The position numbers were made by a program, and so were the translations under genes. Shown here in pieces: positions 13,981 to 20,272 of a DNA stretch of 24,193 bases. This DNA comes from a virus: IMG/VR virus record IMGVR_UViG_3300042731_006792, positions 1 to 24,193 of that record; one strand, written 5' to 3'. The notes below the pieces were generated by a model. That model saw only the letters and a list, made by a program, of their open reading frames with translations. It had not been told where the DNA came from and searched no databases. Each line of letters opens with the position of its first letter. Position 1 is the first letter of the stretch.

Positions 13981-14601
13981 TCACGCAAACGTCCATTTCG
14001 CCTTGGCTTGCAGGTTCTTGTTCATCCGCTCCAGCGCATTCTCGGATCTTGCCCGGCAAACCTCTTCCCAGTAGTGGTCCGCGTAGTATTTGGCTTGCGC
14101 CACATTCGACCACCCCTTCTTCGGCATCTCCATCAACCTGGCCTTTATCCCGCTGGCCCATGCACGGCGCCATTCCGAGAACATCCTGTCACCATTAGTG
14201 CCGGCAATGCTCGTTGCCGCGGCCGTCGGCCTCACTGCCACACGGACCTCGAGACCGCCCGTAGCTGCCGCTGTGGGCGTCGATTGCAGCGTGAGGGTCA
14301 CTTTGTCCCTCTTCAGCCAGTACGTGTTCGTGTCGTCGTCTTCCTCGTCGCCGGGAAAGATCTCGGTGTCGTTGAGCTTGACGTAGGTCGGCGTGATGAT
14401 CTCGGTATTGGCGGGAGCCGTCAACGTGTAGTCGGCTTGATCAGCCACAACGTCGATAGCCGTCAGGTCTTCCTGCCAGCATTGGGTTTGTGTACAGAAG
14501 TCCCGAACGATCTCGGTGATGATGTCGTCCAGTAGAATGGCCGGGACGCCGGGCAACTCCGGCATCGTCAGCGTGTACAGCGTGTTGAGATTCGTGCTCA
14601 C
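13981..14601 (-). CDS. Head-tail adaptor / tail tubular protein A-like
   Basis: This 206-aa protein has the layout of phage connector proteins. An N-terminal helix binds the portal ring (LLDDIITEIVRDFCTQTQCW, about 22-41). A beta-rich middle follows (ADYTLTAPANTEIITPTYVKLND), and then C-terminal helices with MFSEWRRAWASGIKARLMEMPKKGW and YYADHYWEEVCRARSE. It starts with GTG at 14601 behind a strong GAGGAGGAA ribosome binding site. It sits between another connector-like gene and the nozzle-like gene, consistent with a role in the ring that joins portal to tail. The assignment rests on architecture and gene order. Confidence 0.78.
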   Translation of the reverse strand: MSTNLNTLYTLTMPELPGVPAILLDDIITEIVRDFCTQTQCWQEDLTAIDVVADQADYTLTAPANTEIITPTYVKLNDTEIFPGDEEDDDTNTYWLKRDKVTLTLQSTPTAAATGGLEVRVAVRPTAAATSIAGTNGDRMFSEWRRAWASGIKARLMEMPKKGWSNVAQAKYYADHYWEEVCRARSENALERMNKNLQAKAKWTFA

Positions 14602-14611
14602 GCGTTCCTCC

Positions 14612-14959
14612 TCAGCTCAGAGCTGCAAGGAAATGCTGCCAATGCATGTTTGCCAGCTCCCGGTTGTTCGCGTCCTCACTATCCTCGCTCAAACAGCGCC
14701 AGCAGATGAAGTGCACCAATGACTGCGTGTATTCGTCTCTGAGCACCGAGCTGCTAGCCAGATCACCTGTGCCCACTTCCGCCGGCACTGTCGTCACGAT
14801 GGAGCTGACGTAGAACGCGTGAGGCGCTCTACGCCAGATCTCCCGTAATCCGTCTGAGAGGTAGAGACAAGCCGTGGTATCCACCCAGCGATAGGTAGCC
14901 GTCGAGTCACTGATCAACCGTCTGGCGCGATTCACGATGACTTGGTTGGTCAGGGCCAC
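14612..14959 (-). CDS. Head-tail connector-like protein (DUF6682-like)
   Basis: This 115-aa helical protein opens with MALTNQVIVNRARRLISD, then TYRWVDTTACLYLSDGLREI and a C-terminal HFICWRCLSEDSEDANN stretch. This pattern is seen in small connector proteins encoded beside adaptor genes in many phages, and it resembles the family annotated as DUF6682. The start is GTG at 14959 with AGGA and TAGG sequences upstream. Only 10 nt separate it from the adaptor gene downstream. A connector role is inferred from size, helicity and position. Confidence 0.7.
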   Translation of the reverse strand: MALTNQVIVNRARRLISDSTATYRWVDTTACLYLSDGLREIWRRAPHAFYVSSIVTTVPAEVGTGDLASSSVLRDEYTQSLVHFICWRCLSEDSEDANNRELANMHWQHFLAALS

Positions 14960-14962
14960 CTA

Positions 14963-15427
14963 CTATTCCTCCTCTTCCATCTCCTCCATCTTGACTGCCA
15001 GCTTCTTGCGAATGGTCTCTGCTTTCCATCGCGGACCGACATTCATGTCAAGCTGAACAGCCTTCATCTTCAACTCTTTGAGCGTCATATCCTCCAGGGG
15101 CTTGGCGAGCGCCGCCACAGTCTCTACGCCTTGAAGCGCCTTCGCGCTCTCTTCCGCCAGAGCATGAGCCTCGCCGGCCTGTTCCTGGAAGACACGCAGA
15201 TGCTCTCTCGCCTGTTCGAGAGCCTCTTCGCGAACGTGCTGAGCCCGCTTGGCAACCGCCTCGCGCTGTGAGTCCTCACGCTGCTTACAGAGGCGCTTGA
15301 AAGTCGCTTCCGTGATCGGCTGCATGTCCCTCATGGCCGCCAGCACTGGCGTCCACGCGAACGTCTGCAGCGTCCCCATCTTCCTCAGATACACCCTAGG
15401 TTCAACATCTGCTTTCTTCTTCGGCAT
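14963..15427 (-). CDS. Coiled-coil protein with HeH/SAP-like C-terminal domain
   Basis: This 154-aa protein has a long charged helix (about 45-110, QAREHLRVFQEQAGEAHALA and surroundings) likely to form a coiled coil. The C-terminal part (about 113-147: LEDMTLKELKMKAVQLDMNV followed by GPRWKAETIRKKL) resembles the small helix-extended-loop-helix (HeH, SAP/LEM-like) nucleic-acid-binding fold found in phage virion-region proteins. It ends in an acidic tail (MEEMEEEE). A strong GGAGGAAGAG ribosome binding site precedes the ATG, and the gene ends 3 nt before the connector gene. The role is unknown; a head-completion or DNA-contact role is possible. Confidence 0.7.
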   Translation of the reverse strand: MPKKKADVEPRVYLRKMGTLQTFAWTPVLAAMRDMQPITEATFKRLCKQREDSQREAVAKRAQHVREEALEQAREHLRVFQEQAGEAHALAEESAKALQGVETVAALAKPLEDMTLKELKMKAVQLDMNVGPRWKAETIRKKLAVKMEEMEEEE

Positions 15428-15452
15428 CTCTCTTCCTCCCAGTTCGGATTTG

Positions 15453-15812
15453 CTACTTCGGTCGTGTATTTACCACGGATGCTCGGCGTGCCACCCGGTT
15501 ATCTGCAGACATCGTAATCGCATTGCGGATAACGACAATGGCGGTCCCAATAATGGCCATCAATATCAAAATGACTACACCCCATTGCTTCTTGAGGGTG
15601 GATTGGTTGGCGTCGATATTCGTGGTGTTCGTAGTGATCTTGGGAACTATCTCTTCAACAAGAAGGGCATGGGTGGCAGCAGTGGTGGTTCTGATGTCTG
15701 TCAGTTCTCCCTTGATCTCTGCGAAGCGGCCTTCCCCGTATTTGAACCGCACCTCACACTCCGGCAGCATATCCACTCGCTGCGTGTCAGCCTTGGGGTC
15801 TTTTGGTGTCAT
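15453..15812 (-). CDS. Single-span membrane protein, holin-like (XhlA-type topology)
   Basis: This 119-aa protein has a soluble helical N-terminus with coiled-coil character (about 30-75), one strong transmembrane segment (about 77-95, WGVVILILMAIIGTAIVVI) and a basic C-terminal tail. This topology resembles XhlA-like phage membrane proteins that help in lysis. The start ATG overlaps the stop of the DUF1353 gene by 4 nt (ATGA), so the two are translationally coupled. It lies in a block with a cysteine peptidase and a small lipoprotein, which fits a lysis role. Sequence identity to a known holin is not established. Confidence 0.6.
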   Translation of the reverse strand: MTPKDPKADTQRVDMLPECEVRFKYGEGRFAEIKGELTDIRTTTAATHALLVEEIVPKITTNTTNIDANQSTLKKQWGVVILILMAIIGTAIVVIRNAITMSADNRVARRASVVNTRPK

Positions 15813-16294
15813 GCTGTTATCCTGATCGCGTGTCTCATCTCCCAGCCGTTGAAGACATACATCCGTGGCGATAGGATGTGTGCCGTCTCTTCACCCCGCT
15901 TCTCCGCGCGGCGGTACTTCCACCATGGATACCATCCGCCGATTCGGACTCCGATGAAGTAGAGCACCGCAAGCCGCGGGAACCCATCCATCCTCAATCG
16001 TTCGCGCAGCACCCTGTCCGCCTCGAGCCGTGTCACCCGGTGCCCCGCATAGTCGTGCGCCAATAACCTGGTCTTGTACAGCCAGTCGTGCTCCGCCGCT
16101 CCCGGCATCAACTCGTTCTTCGGACCATTCGGCGCCAAACTGATACCATCGAACAGGAATCCTTGCGGCACCCGTACCAGCCCAACTTGGGAATGATGCT
16201 CGATCACATGCGGCACCACATAGGCTTCGTGCTCCCGCGCCCAGGTCCAGGCCCAGTACAGGAACTTGCCAAAATCGAACTCTACTGGTTCCAT
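15809..16294 (-). CDS. DUF1353-family protein
   Basis: This 161-aa protein contains the signature of DUF1353: VPQGFLFDGISLAP near 62-75, then AAEHDWLYK near 86-94 (an AAxxHDWLY motif), followed by ADRVLRERLRMDG. The family is common in tailed phages and prophages, often near lysis genes, and has no settled biochemical function; the His-Asp pair in HDWLY is conserved and may be catalytic or metal-binding. The C-terminus has an aromatic, weakly hydrophobic stretch (LAVLYFIGVRIGGWYPWW) that could touch the membrane. It starts 3 nt after the peptidase stop and overlaps the holin-like gene by 4 nt, so the three form one translational unit. Confidence 0.85.
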   Translation of the reverse strand: MEPVEFDFGKFLYWAWTWAREHEAYVVPHVIEHHSQVGLVRVPQGFLFDGISLAPNGPKNELMPGAAEHDWLYKTRLLAHDYAGHRVTRLEADRVLRERLRMDGFPRLAVLYFIGVRIGGWYPWWKYRRAEKRGEETAHILSPRMYVFNGWEMRHAIRITA

Positions 16295-16297
16295 GCC

Positions 16298-17137
16298 TCA
16301 TCTCTTCTTCTTGTCCTTCAACCGGGCCCGCATCTTGTGCCGCTCGTCACGAATCTTTTGGGTTTCAGCCATTCGCATGCGCCCCTTCTTGACCGCCTCA
16401 GCCTCATACTGATTGTCCTGCGGGATGAACTCTGCCACATACTGCGGCTTCGCTTTGTCCCATGCCAGAACGGCGCCGTACAGAAAGTCCCGCTCGAATT
16501 GCTCGTGGGTCATCCGGCCCATCCCGTTATGGCCCCAACCGACCCCCCAACTGTTCACGAAGCCGATACCGCCTTCCACGTCAAACCAGGCACCCAGCAC
16601 TGCATGGCCCCCAAGAGACTTGCCGCGTTTCTTGTGGAGATACCCGGTCTTGGAATCGGCGTACTGCCAGGACTCGCTGGTCTCGAAACCGAGCAGGCAC
16701 ACATCGTACTGAAGCAATGCCCAGATCACTTCCTGCTTGTTCAGCAGGACCTTGACGTCGACGGTGCTGACCTCCCGGATGAATGCCCCTACCTTGATCG
16801 CTGCCTTCAGAGCGTTGTCGAGAGTGGTTCCGGGTTGATTCCCGTACTCATCGTCGAGTTTGGCCTGCCCGTAGATGCCTCGAGCATCCGCCGCGTTGGC
16901 TTGACCGGTGAGAGCCCAGTTATCAACTTCAACCAGGCCGGCCGCAGCGTACCCGGCACAAGCTGGCTCATTACCCTGGTCATCCGCGCGCATCACCTTC
17001 CCGGTGGCATCCAGATATGGAGGGACATCGAATGGCGGCAAAGCCAGATGCGGAGTACGTGACAAAAGCTGCTTCTCGGTCGGGTCCATTATCAACCCGC
17101 CGCCAATCCTATTCGATTGTTTCCGACGCCAGTACAT
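16298..17137 (-). CDS. Papain-like (C1A) cysteine peptidase
   Basis: All papain-fold active-site elements are visible in this 279-aa protein: Gln54 and Cys60 in DDQGNEPACAGYAAA, His178 in GGHAVLGAWFD and Asn195 in GFVNSWGVGWGHNGMGRM. There is no signal peptide, and the catalytic domain occupies nearly the whole chain (about 30-220) with a basic charged tail (RMRMAETQKIRDERHKMRAR), so it is not made as a large zymogen. The ATG at 17137 has AGGAG upstream and overlaps the end of the lipoprotein gene; an internal ATG at 17089 has a poorer site. It is followed 3 nt later by the DUF1353 gene. Possible roles are host-protein cleavage, virion protein maturation or part of lysis. The peptidase call is firm, the target unknown. 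Confidence 0.88.
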   Translation of the reverse strand: MYWRRKQSNRIGGGLIMDPTEKQLLSRTPHLALPPFDVPPYLDATGKVMRADDQGNEPACAGYAAAGLVEVDNWALTGQANAADARGIYGQAKLDDEYGNQPGTTLDNALKAAIKVGAFIREVSTVDVKVLLNKQEVIWALLQYDVCLLGFETSESWQYADSKTGYLHKKRGKSLGGHAVLGAWFDVEGGIGFVNSWGVGWGHNGMGRMTHEQFERDFLYGAVLAWDKAKPQYVAEFIPQDNQYEAEAVKKGRMRMAETQKIRDERHKMRARLKDKKKR

Positions 17138-17267
17138 TGGTCTCTCCTACTGCCCCTCTCGGGAAGACATCCCATCGAAGATGCTCCCGGCTCCATTCGA
17201 TCACGCCCTTATTGCTGCCGCACCCGCAGAGCAGGCACAGCAGTGCCCCTGTCAACAACATCTTCAT
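17109..17267 (-). CDS. Small lipoprotein, candidate outer-membrane spanin subunit
   Basis: This 52-aa frame encodes MKMLLTGALLCLLCGCGSNK followed by a short polar tail. The signal is a classical lipoprotein leader with lipobox LCGC and acylated Cys at about residue 16. Mature length is about 37 residues, in the size range of Rz1-like outer-membrane spanins, although the tail is not unusually proline-rich. It starts about 3 nt before the end of the upstream secreted-protein gene and its own end overlaps the peptidase start by 29 nt. No clear inner-membrane spanin partner was identified; the holin-like protein at 15453-15812 is the nearest membrane protein with a coiled coil. Confidence 0.65.
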   Translation of the reverse strand: MKMLLTGALLCLLCGCGSNKGVIEWSREHLRWDVFPRGAVGETNVLASETIE

Positions 17268-17635
17268 GGTAGCTTTGTCTTAGCCGCTTTGAGGGTGGCC
17301 TGTTTCAATGTCCGCACGAACAGCACCCCGTTCTCGCCCATACCATTCAGCACCGCCACAAGCTCGGCATGCGTGAAGTTAACTTCGACTGAGCAGCCGC
17401 CCTCTTCGCCTGACTGGCAATAAGGCACGCACTTACCAGATGCGTCTTGGAGGCACACACTCATGTTCCAGCCATTGGCATGGATTAAAATCGGGCGGTC
17501 CCAGTCGATCACGATCTTGGCCGGTACGTTGGTGTAACTCTGAGGCGTCGTGTATTCTTCTTCCTCGGCCGCAAACGCAAACAGGCACAGTCCACCAACC
17601 ACGCAAATCCCTATCAGCCAATACATTATCCTCAC
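17264..17635 (-). CDS. Small exported protein of unknown function
   Basis: This 123-aa protein starts with MRIMYWLIGICVVGGLCLFA and a FAA-E cleavage-like site near residue 22. The mature part carries four cysteines (SVCLQDASGKCVPYCQSGEE and GGCSVEV), suggesting two disulphide bonds in an exported domain, plus a C-terminal Lys-rich segment. It overlaps the lipoprotein start by about 4 nt. I do not recognise the family. Its place beside a lipoprotein and peptidase suggests a periplasmic role in lysis or host alteration. Confidence 0.68.
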   Translation of the reverse strand: MRIMYWLIGICVVGGLCLFAFAAEEEEYTTPQSYTNVPAKIVIDWDRPILIHANGWNMSVCLQDASGKCVPYCQSGEEGGCSVEVNFTHAELVAVLNGMGENGVLFVRTLKQATLKAAKTKLP

Positions 17636-17673
17636 GTCATTCCCCTTTCGGTTTCAGTCCTCTCGCTCTCGCA

Positions 17674-17907
17674 TCACTGATCCAGCCATCCATCGTTATT
17701 ACGGCAATGATCCGTGGCAGCCGCAACGTGAACGCTAAAATCATATTCAGCAACCCGATGCGCCGCAAACGGATAGCCCTCCTCGCCTGAGCCAGACGGC
17801 ACCGCGATCCCCAGCAACCCAGGGCGAAAAGCCCATGCATCTGTCGCAACAAGACAAATGCCAATCATGACGAATACCGACTTCAATCCGTGCCTCCATC
17901 GGCCCAT
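17674..17907 (-). CDS. Small secreted protein overlapping the end of the fibre gene
   Basis: This 77-aa frame begins with a basic N-terminus (MGRWRHGLKS), a hydrophobic core (VFVMIGICLVA) and a DAWA-F signal-peptidase-like site near residue 26; the mature part is about 51 residues. It overlaps the last 25 nt of the fibre-like gene, so translation would be by coupling; no good ribosome binding site is seen. A competing frame at 17637-17864 on the same strand is less protein-like. The signal peptide is the main reason for choosing this frame. Confidence 0.5.
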   Translation of the reverse strand: MGRWRHGLKSVFVMIGICLVATDAWAFRPGLLGIAVPSGSGEEGYPFAAHRVAEYDFSVHVAAATDHCRNNDGWLDQ

Positions 17908-19466
17908 ACATTTTGCTCGCTGTAAATCATGATGTTTGTGCCGTTCACCACGATGAAAGTACCTTTGTCGTCTGCGGCCCCGCTCGAATCAACTGCATCA
18001 CCCGGATCCAGCACGGTGCCATCATTCAGAATAAAAGCGTATCCCGCAGGCGCGTCCACCGTAATCACTTGAGCATGCAGGCAATTGGCATGCGACCAGC
18101 AGTCCCCATTCTCGAACGCACCATCGAGCGTGTAGTCTACAGCATCGTTATCAGCGTTGATCCGCACGGACCCCATACAGTTCGTGCGTGTAAGCGTGAT
18201 CGTGTTGTCTGTGTCCATGACAACAGGAACCTTCCCATGCAACTCACCCTCGATCAGCGCATTCCCGTCGACGTGGAATTGAAACGCCGGCGCGTTTGTC
18301 CCGCTACCGAATTTGCCGTCACCCAAGATCACCGCCGCGATCACGTCGTTCGTCACGTGCCACTCATAGGCAATGTCCGTCAACGCAGTCTCATCGTCCT
18401 GCCAGTATCCGTAGGAAGGCATCGCGTAGTCGCCGTTGTCCGCAACTAGCCGCATGTGCGTCACGCTGTTTGTCGTAAACGCAGACACACCCCCACGCGC
18501 GGATGTAGCGGGCATTTCCAGCGATGCCCCGATAAGAGAAAGCCAACCGTTTGTATCTATCGAAGCGTACTCCGGCGTGCTGTCATGGGTATCCGACACA
18601 ACAAAACGCTGACCCTTTTCCACCCACATCTCAGTATCCTGACCGCCAGTCTGCGCCCCGTAATATTGTGATCCAACGTAACGAACAAAAACAAGATTGC
18701 CATAGTTCAAATCCAATGCGTCCGTTGACGCATTACTTATGCGCTTCATGTGGCTGCCGAATTTCGTTCGGCCATTCCCGAAAACTTGGAATCCTACTGC
18801 GGCGTTTGTTCCCTGAAACTCCGCCACCACTGCACTGCTCGCCGTCTCGTCACCGAACACCGCAAACGCATAATCCGGCGTCCCCGTCTCCCTTCCCACA
18901 CACACCGGATTCTTGTGATAGATCGCCGCGCCGTCGTTTGTCCACACAGGGTCAACTGAAGCAGTCGCGCTTATCACGACACCCGTCACATGCCCATAGT
19001 CATCGAATGCAATGTCTTGCAGAAATGTCGATCCCGAATTGTCCACGCTCGCCGCAGCATCCGCCACGCTCGCGTTCGTGTATGCCTGGATAGCAGTTGT
19101 CAAGATGTCTGTCGTGTTCGTCGCGCTGGCGATATTCACTTCATTCGATGCTACCCTCACTGTCAACAGCACCGCCGTATTCGTCGCGCTCGCGATGTTG
19201 ACTTCGTTACTCGATACTCGTAGCGTCAATACTCCTTGCACGTTGGTCGTCGATGCGATCAGCACTTCGTTGCTTGTCACGCGTAACGTCAAGCTGCCAA
19301 TGTTGTTCGTAGCTATCGTGATTTGATTCTGAATGTCTTCCTTGTCTGTAAACCAATCCGTGATCAAGTACCCGTCTGCGTAGCCGTCGCCCAGTACCGG
19401 TTGGATGAAAATCAGAGCCAGTACCGGCACGAGAATTGCTGTCAGTATCCATGTCCTCATTCTCAT
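17883..19466 (-). CDS. Tail-fibre-like protein with N-terminal signal peptide
   Basis: This 527-aa protein starts at the ATG at 19466 (MRMRTWILTAILVPVLALIF, then IQPVLGDG), with GGGAG upstream; the frame extends further upstream but without supporting signals. Residues 1-26 form a Sec signal-like segment. From about 49 to 130 there are three to four copies of a 21-residue repeat (period at 70, 91 and 112) built on LTLRVxSNEVxIASxTN, three heptads long, as expected for a trimeric coiled coil. A LQDIAFDDYGHVTGVVIS segment near 149-166 is of a type common in phage tail fibres, and the rest is beta-rich. It follows the decoration-like gene. A signal peptide on a phage fibre is odd, because virions assemble in the cytoplasm: the hydrophobic start may anchor the protein to the tail, or the protein may really be exported. 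Confidence 0.75.
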   Translation of the reverse strand: MRMRTWILTAILVPVLALIFIQPVLGDGYADGYLITDWFTDKEDIQNQITIATNNIGSLTLRVTSNEVLIASTTNVQGVLTLRVSSNEVNIASATNTAVLLTVRVASNEVNIASATNTTDILTTAIQAYTNASVADAAASVDNSGSTFLQDIAFDDYGHVTGVVISATASVDPVWTNDGAAIYHKNPVCVGRETGTPDYAFAVFGDETASSAVVAEFQGTNAAVGFQVFGNGRTKFGSHMKRISNASTDALDLNYGNLVFVRYVGSQYYGAQTGGQDTEMWVEKGQRFVVSDTHDSTPEYASIDTNGWLSLIGASLEMPATSARGGVSAFTTNSVTHMRLVADNGDYAMPSYGYWQDDETALTDIAYEWHVTNDVIAAVILGDGKFGSGTNAPAFQFHVDGNALIEGELHGKVPVVMDTDNTITLTRTNCMGSVRINADNDAVDYTLDGAFENGDCWSHANCLHAQVITVDAPAGYAFILNDGTVLDPGDAVDSSGAADDKGTFIVVNGTNIMIYSEQNVWADGGTD

Positions 19467-19503
19467 CCAACCGCTCCCGTGAAACTGTTTCAGGGCAGTG
19501 GCC

Positions 19504-19531
19504 GGCGACGACCCCCTTGAGGGCCGCCGCC
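19504..19531 (-). other. Strong stem-loop in the gap before the fibre-like gene
   Basis: On the minus strand GGCGGCG (19525-19531) pairs with CGTCGCC (19504-19510), with further GCCC/GGGG pairing around a TCAA loop. It lies in the 101-nt gap between the decoration-like gene and the fibre-like gene. No T-run follows it, so it is not a normal intrinsic terminator; it may be an mRNA processing or stabilising hairpin, or an attenuating structure. Nothing else was recognised in this gap. Confidence 0.45.
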
Positions 19532-19567
19532 AACCGTCAATACCCTGTTTGTTGACCACTACCACAC

Positions 19568-19993
19568 TCAGTCCTTTAGACTGTGCACGTCCAGGCACAA
19601 TGCCCGAACGGTGATCGAACCGTCTGTCGCATTCGCCGTACCGATAGCCAGATCCAGCGTATCGGCCGCCGTGAACATGACAAACGTCTTCTCTTCATCA
19701 CTCATGTAGAACGTCCCCGCGGTCCCGTTCAGGGCCGATGCCGCAAGGCATTCGGCACCAGTCGCTTTTCCGAGAGACGCTGTCCCACTGCCCGTCGAGG
19801 CAGTCTCGACCTCAATCCAAGCGCAGATCACGCAGGTTGCCGACACAAAGCTGAAAAGCTGTGCGTCATCCCCGTTGTCTACGTTGGTTGTGGCGAAGTT
19901 GATCAGCCGCTCGACTATCGTCAACCGAGGGCCAATCGCGACACCACCGTTCCGCTGAACGCTGGTCGCCGTAATGTTCGTAACAGTAGCCAT
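19568..19993 (-). CDS. Small capsid decoration-like protein downstream of the MCP
   Basis: This 141-aa, beta-rich, Ala/Thr-rich protein (MATVTNITATSVQRNGGVAI, then INFATTNVDNGDDAQLFSFV) has the composition of the small head proteins that commonly follow MCP genes in phages. It contains GTASLGKATGAEC and LDLAIGTANATDGSI segments typical of such beta-sandwich proteins. A good AAGGAGT ribosome binding site precedes the ATG. It begins 39 nt after the MCP stop. The decoration role is inferred from position and composition. Confidence 0.65.
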   Translation of the reverse strand: MATVTNITATSVQRNGGVAIGPRLTIVERLINFATTNVDNGDDAQLFSFVSATCVICAWIEVETASTGSGTASLGKATGAECLAASALNGTAGTFYMSDEEKTFVMFTAADTLDLAIGTANATDGSITVRALCLDVHSLKD

Positions 19994-20032
19994 ATCTCAC
20001 TACTCCTTATCGCTTCTCAAGAGACCCCTCTG

Positions 20033-20272
20033 TTAACCAGCCCTGCAGTACAGATCCCCAAGGGCCTCGGGCTTCGGAACTCCGTAGCCGTATACCTGCA
20101 GTCCGCGATACAGCCTCCCAAACCCGTTCGGGTTCGGAATGTTCTCATTGTGCAGAAGCTGGCTCGCAAACGTGATGGCATGCTTCGTACCAAACAACAC
20201 GTGATAACACGTGTTCGTACTGCCATCAGCACTGGTCGCTATGCTGTTGCTCAAGTAGAGCGTGAAACGATC
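20033..20272 (-). CDS. MCP exon 5 (C-terminal 79 residues)
   Basis: Exon 5 encodes residues 235-313, beginning DRFTLYLSNSIATSADGSTN and ending in QVYGYGVPKPEALGDLYCRA-G before the stop. It includes the HVLFGTKHAITFASQLLHNE segment expected near the end of this capsid family. An open frame runs 30 nt upstream into intron 4 with an ATG at 20302, but those residues (RKGSRDKEM) are intronic, and the ATG at 20275 region lies at the intron end. Confidence 0.9.
   Translation of the reverse strand, partial: DRFTLYLSNSIATSADGSTNTCYHVLFGTKHAITFASQLLHNENIPNPNGFGRLYRGLQVYGYGVPKPEALGDLYCRAG

Noticed and set aside
17637-17864. 75-aa minus-strand frame between the fibre-like gene and the secreted protein
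   Set aside because: It is Arg/Leu-rich and shadow-like, and competes with the frame at 17674-17907, which has a recognisable signal peptide.
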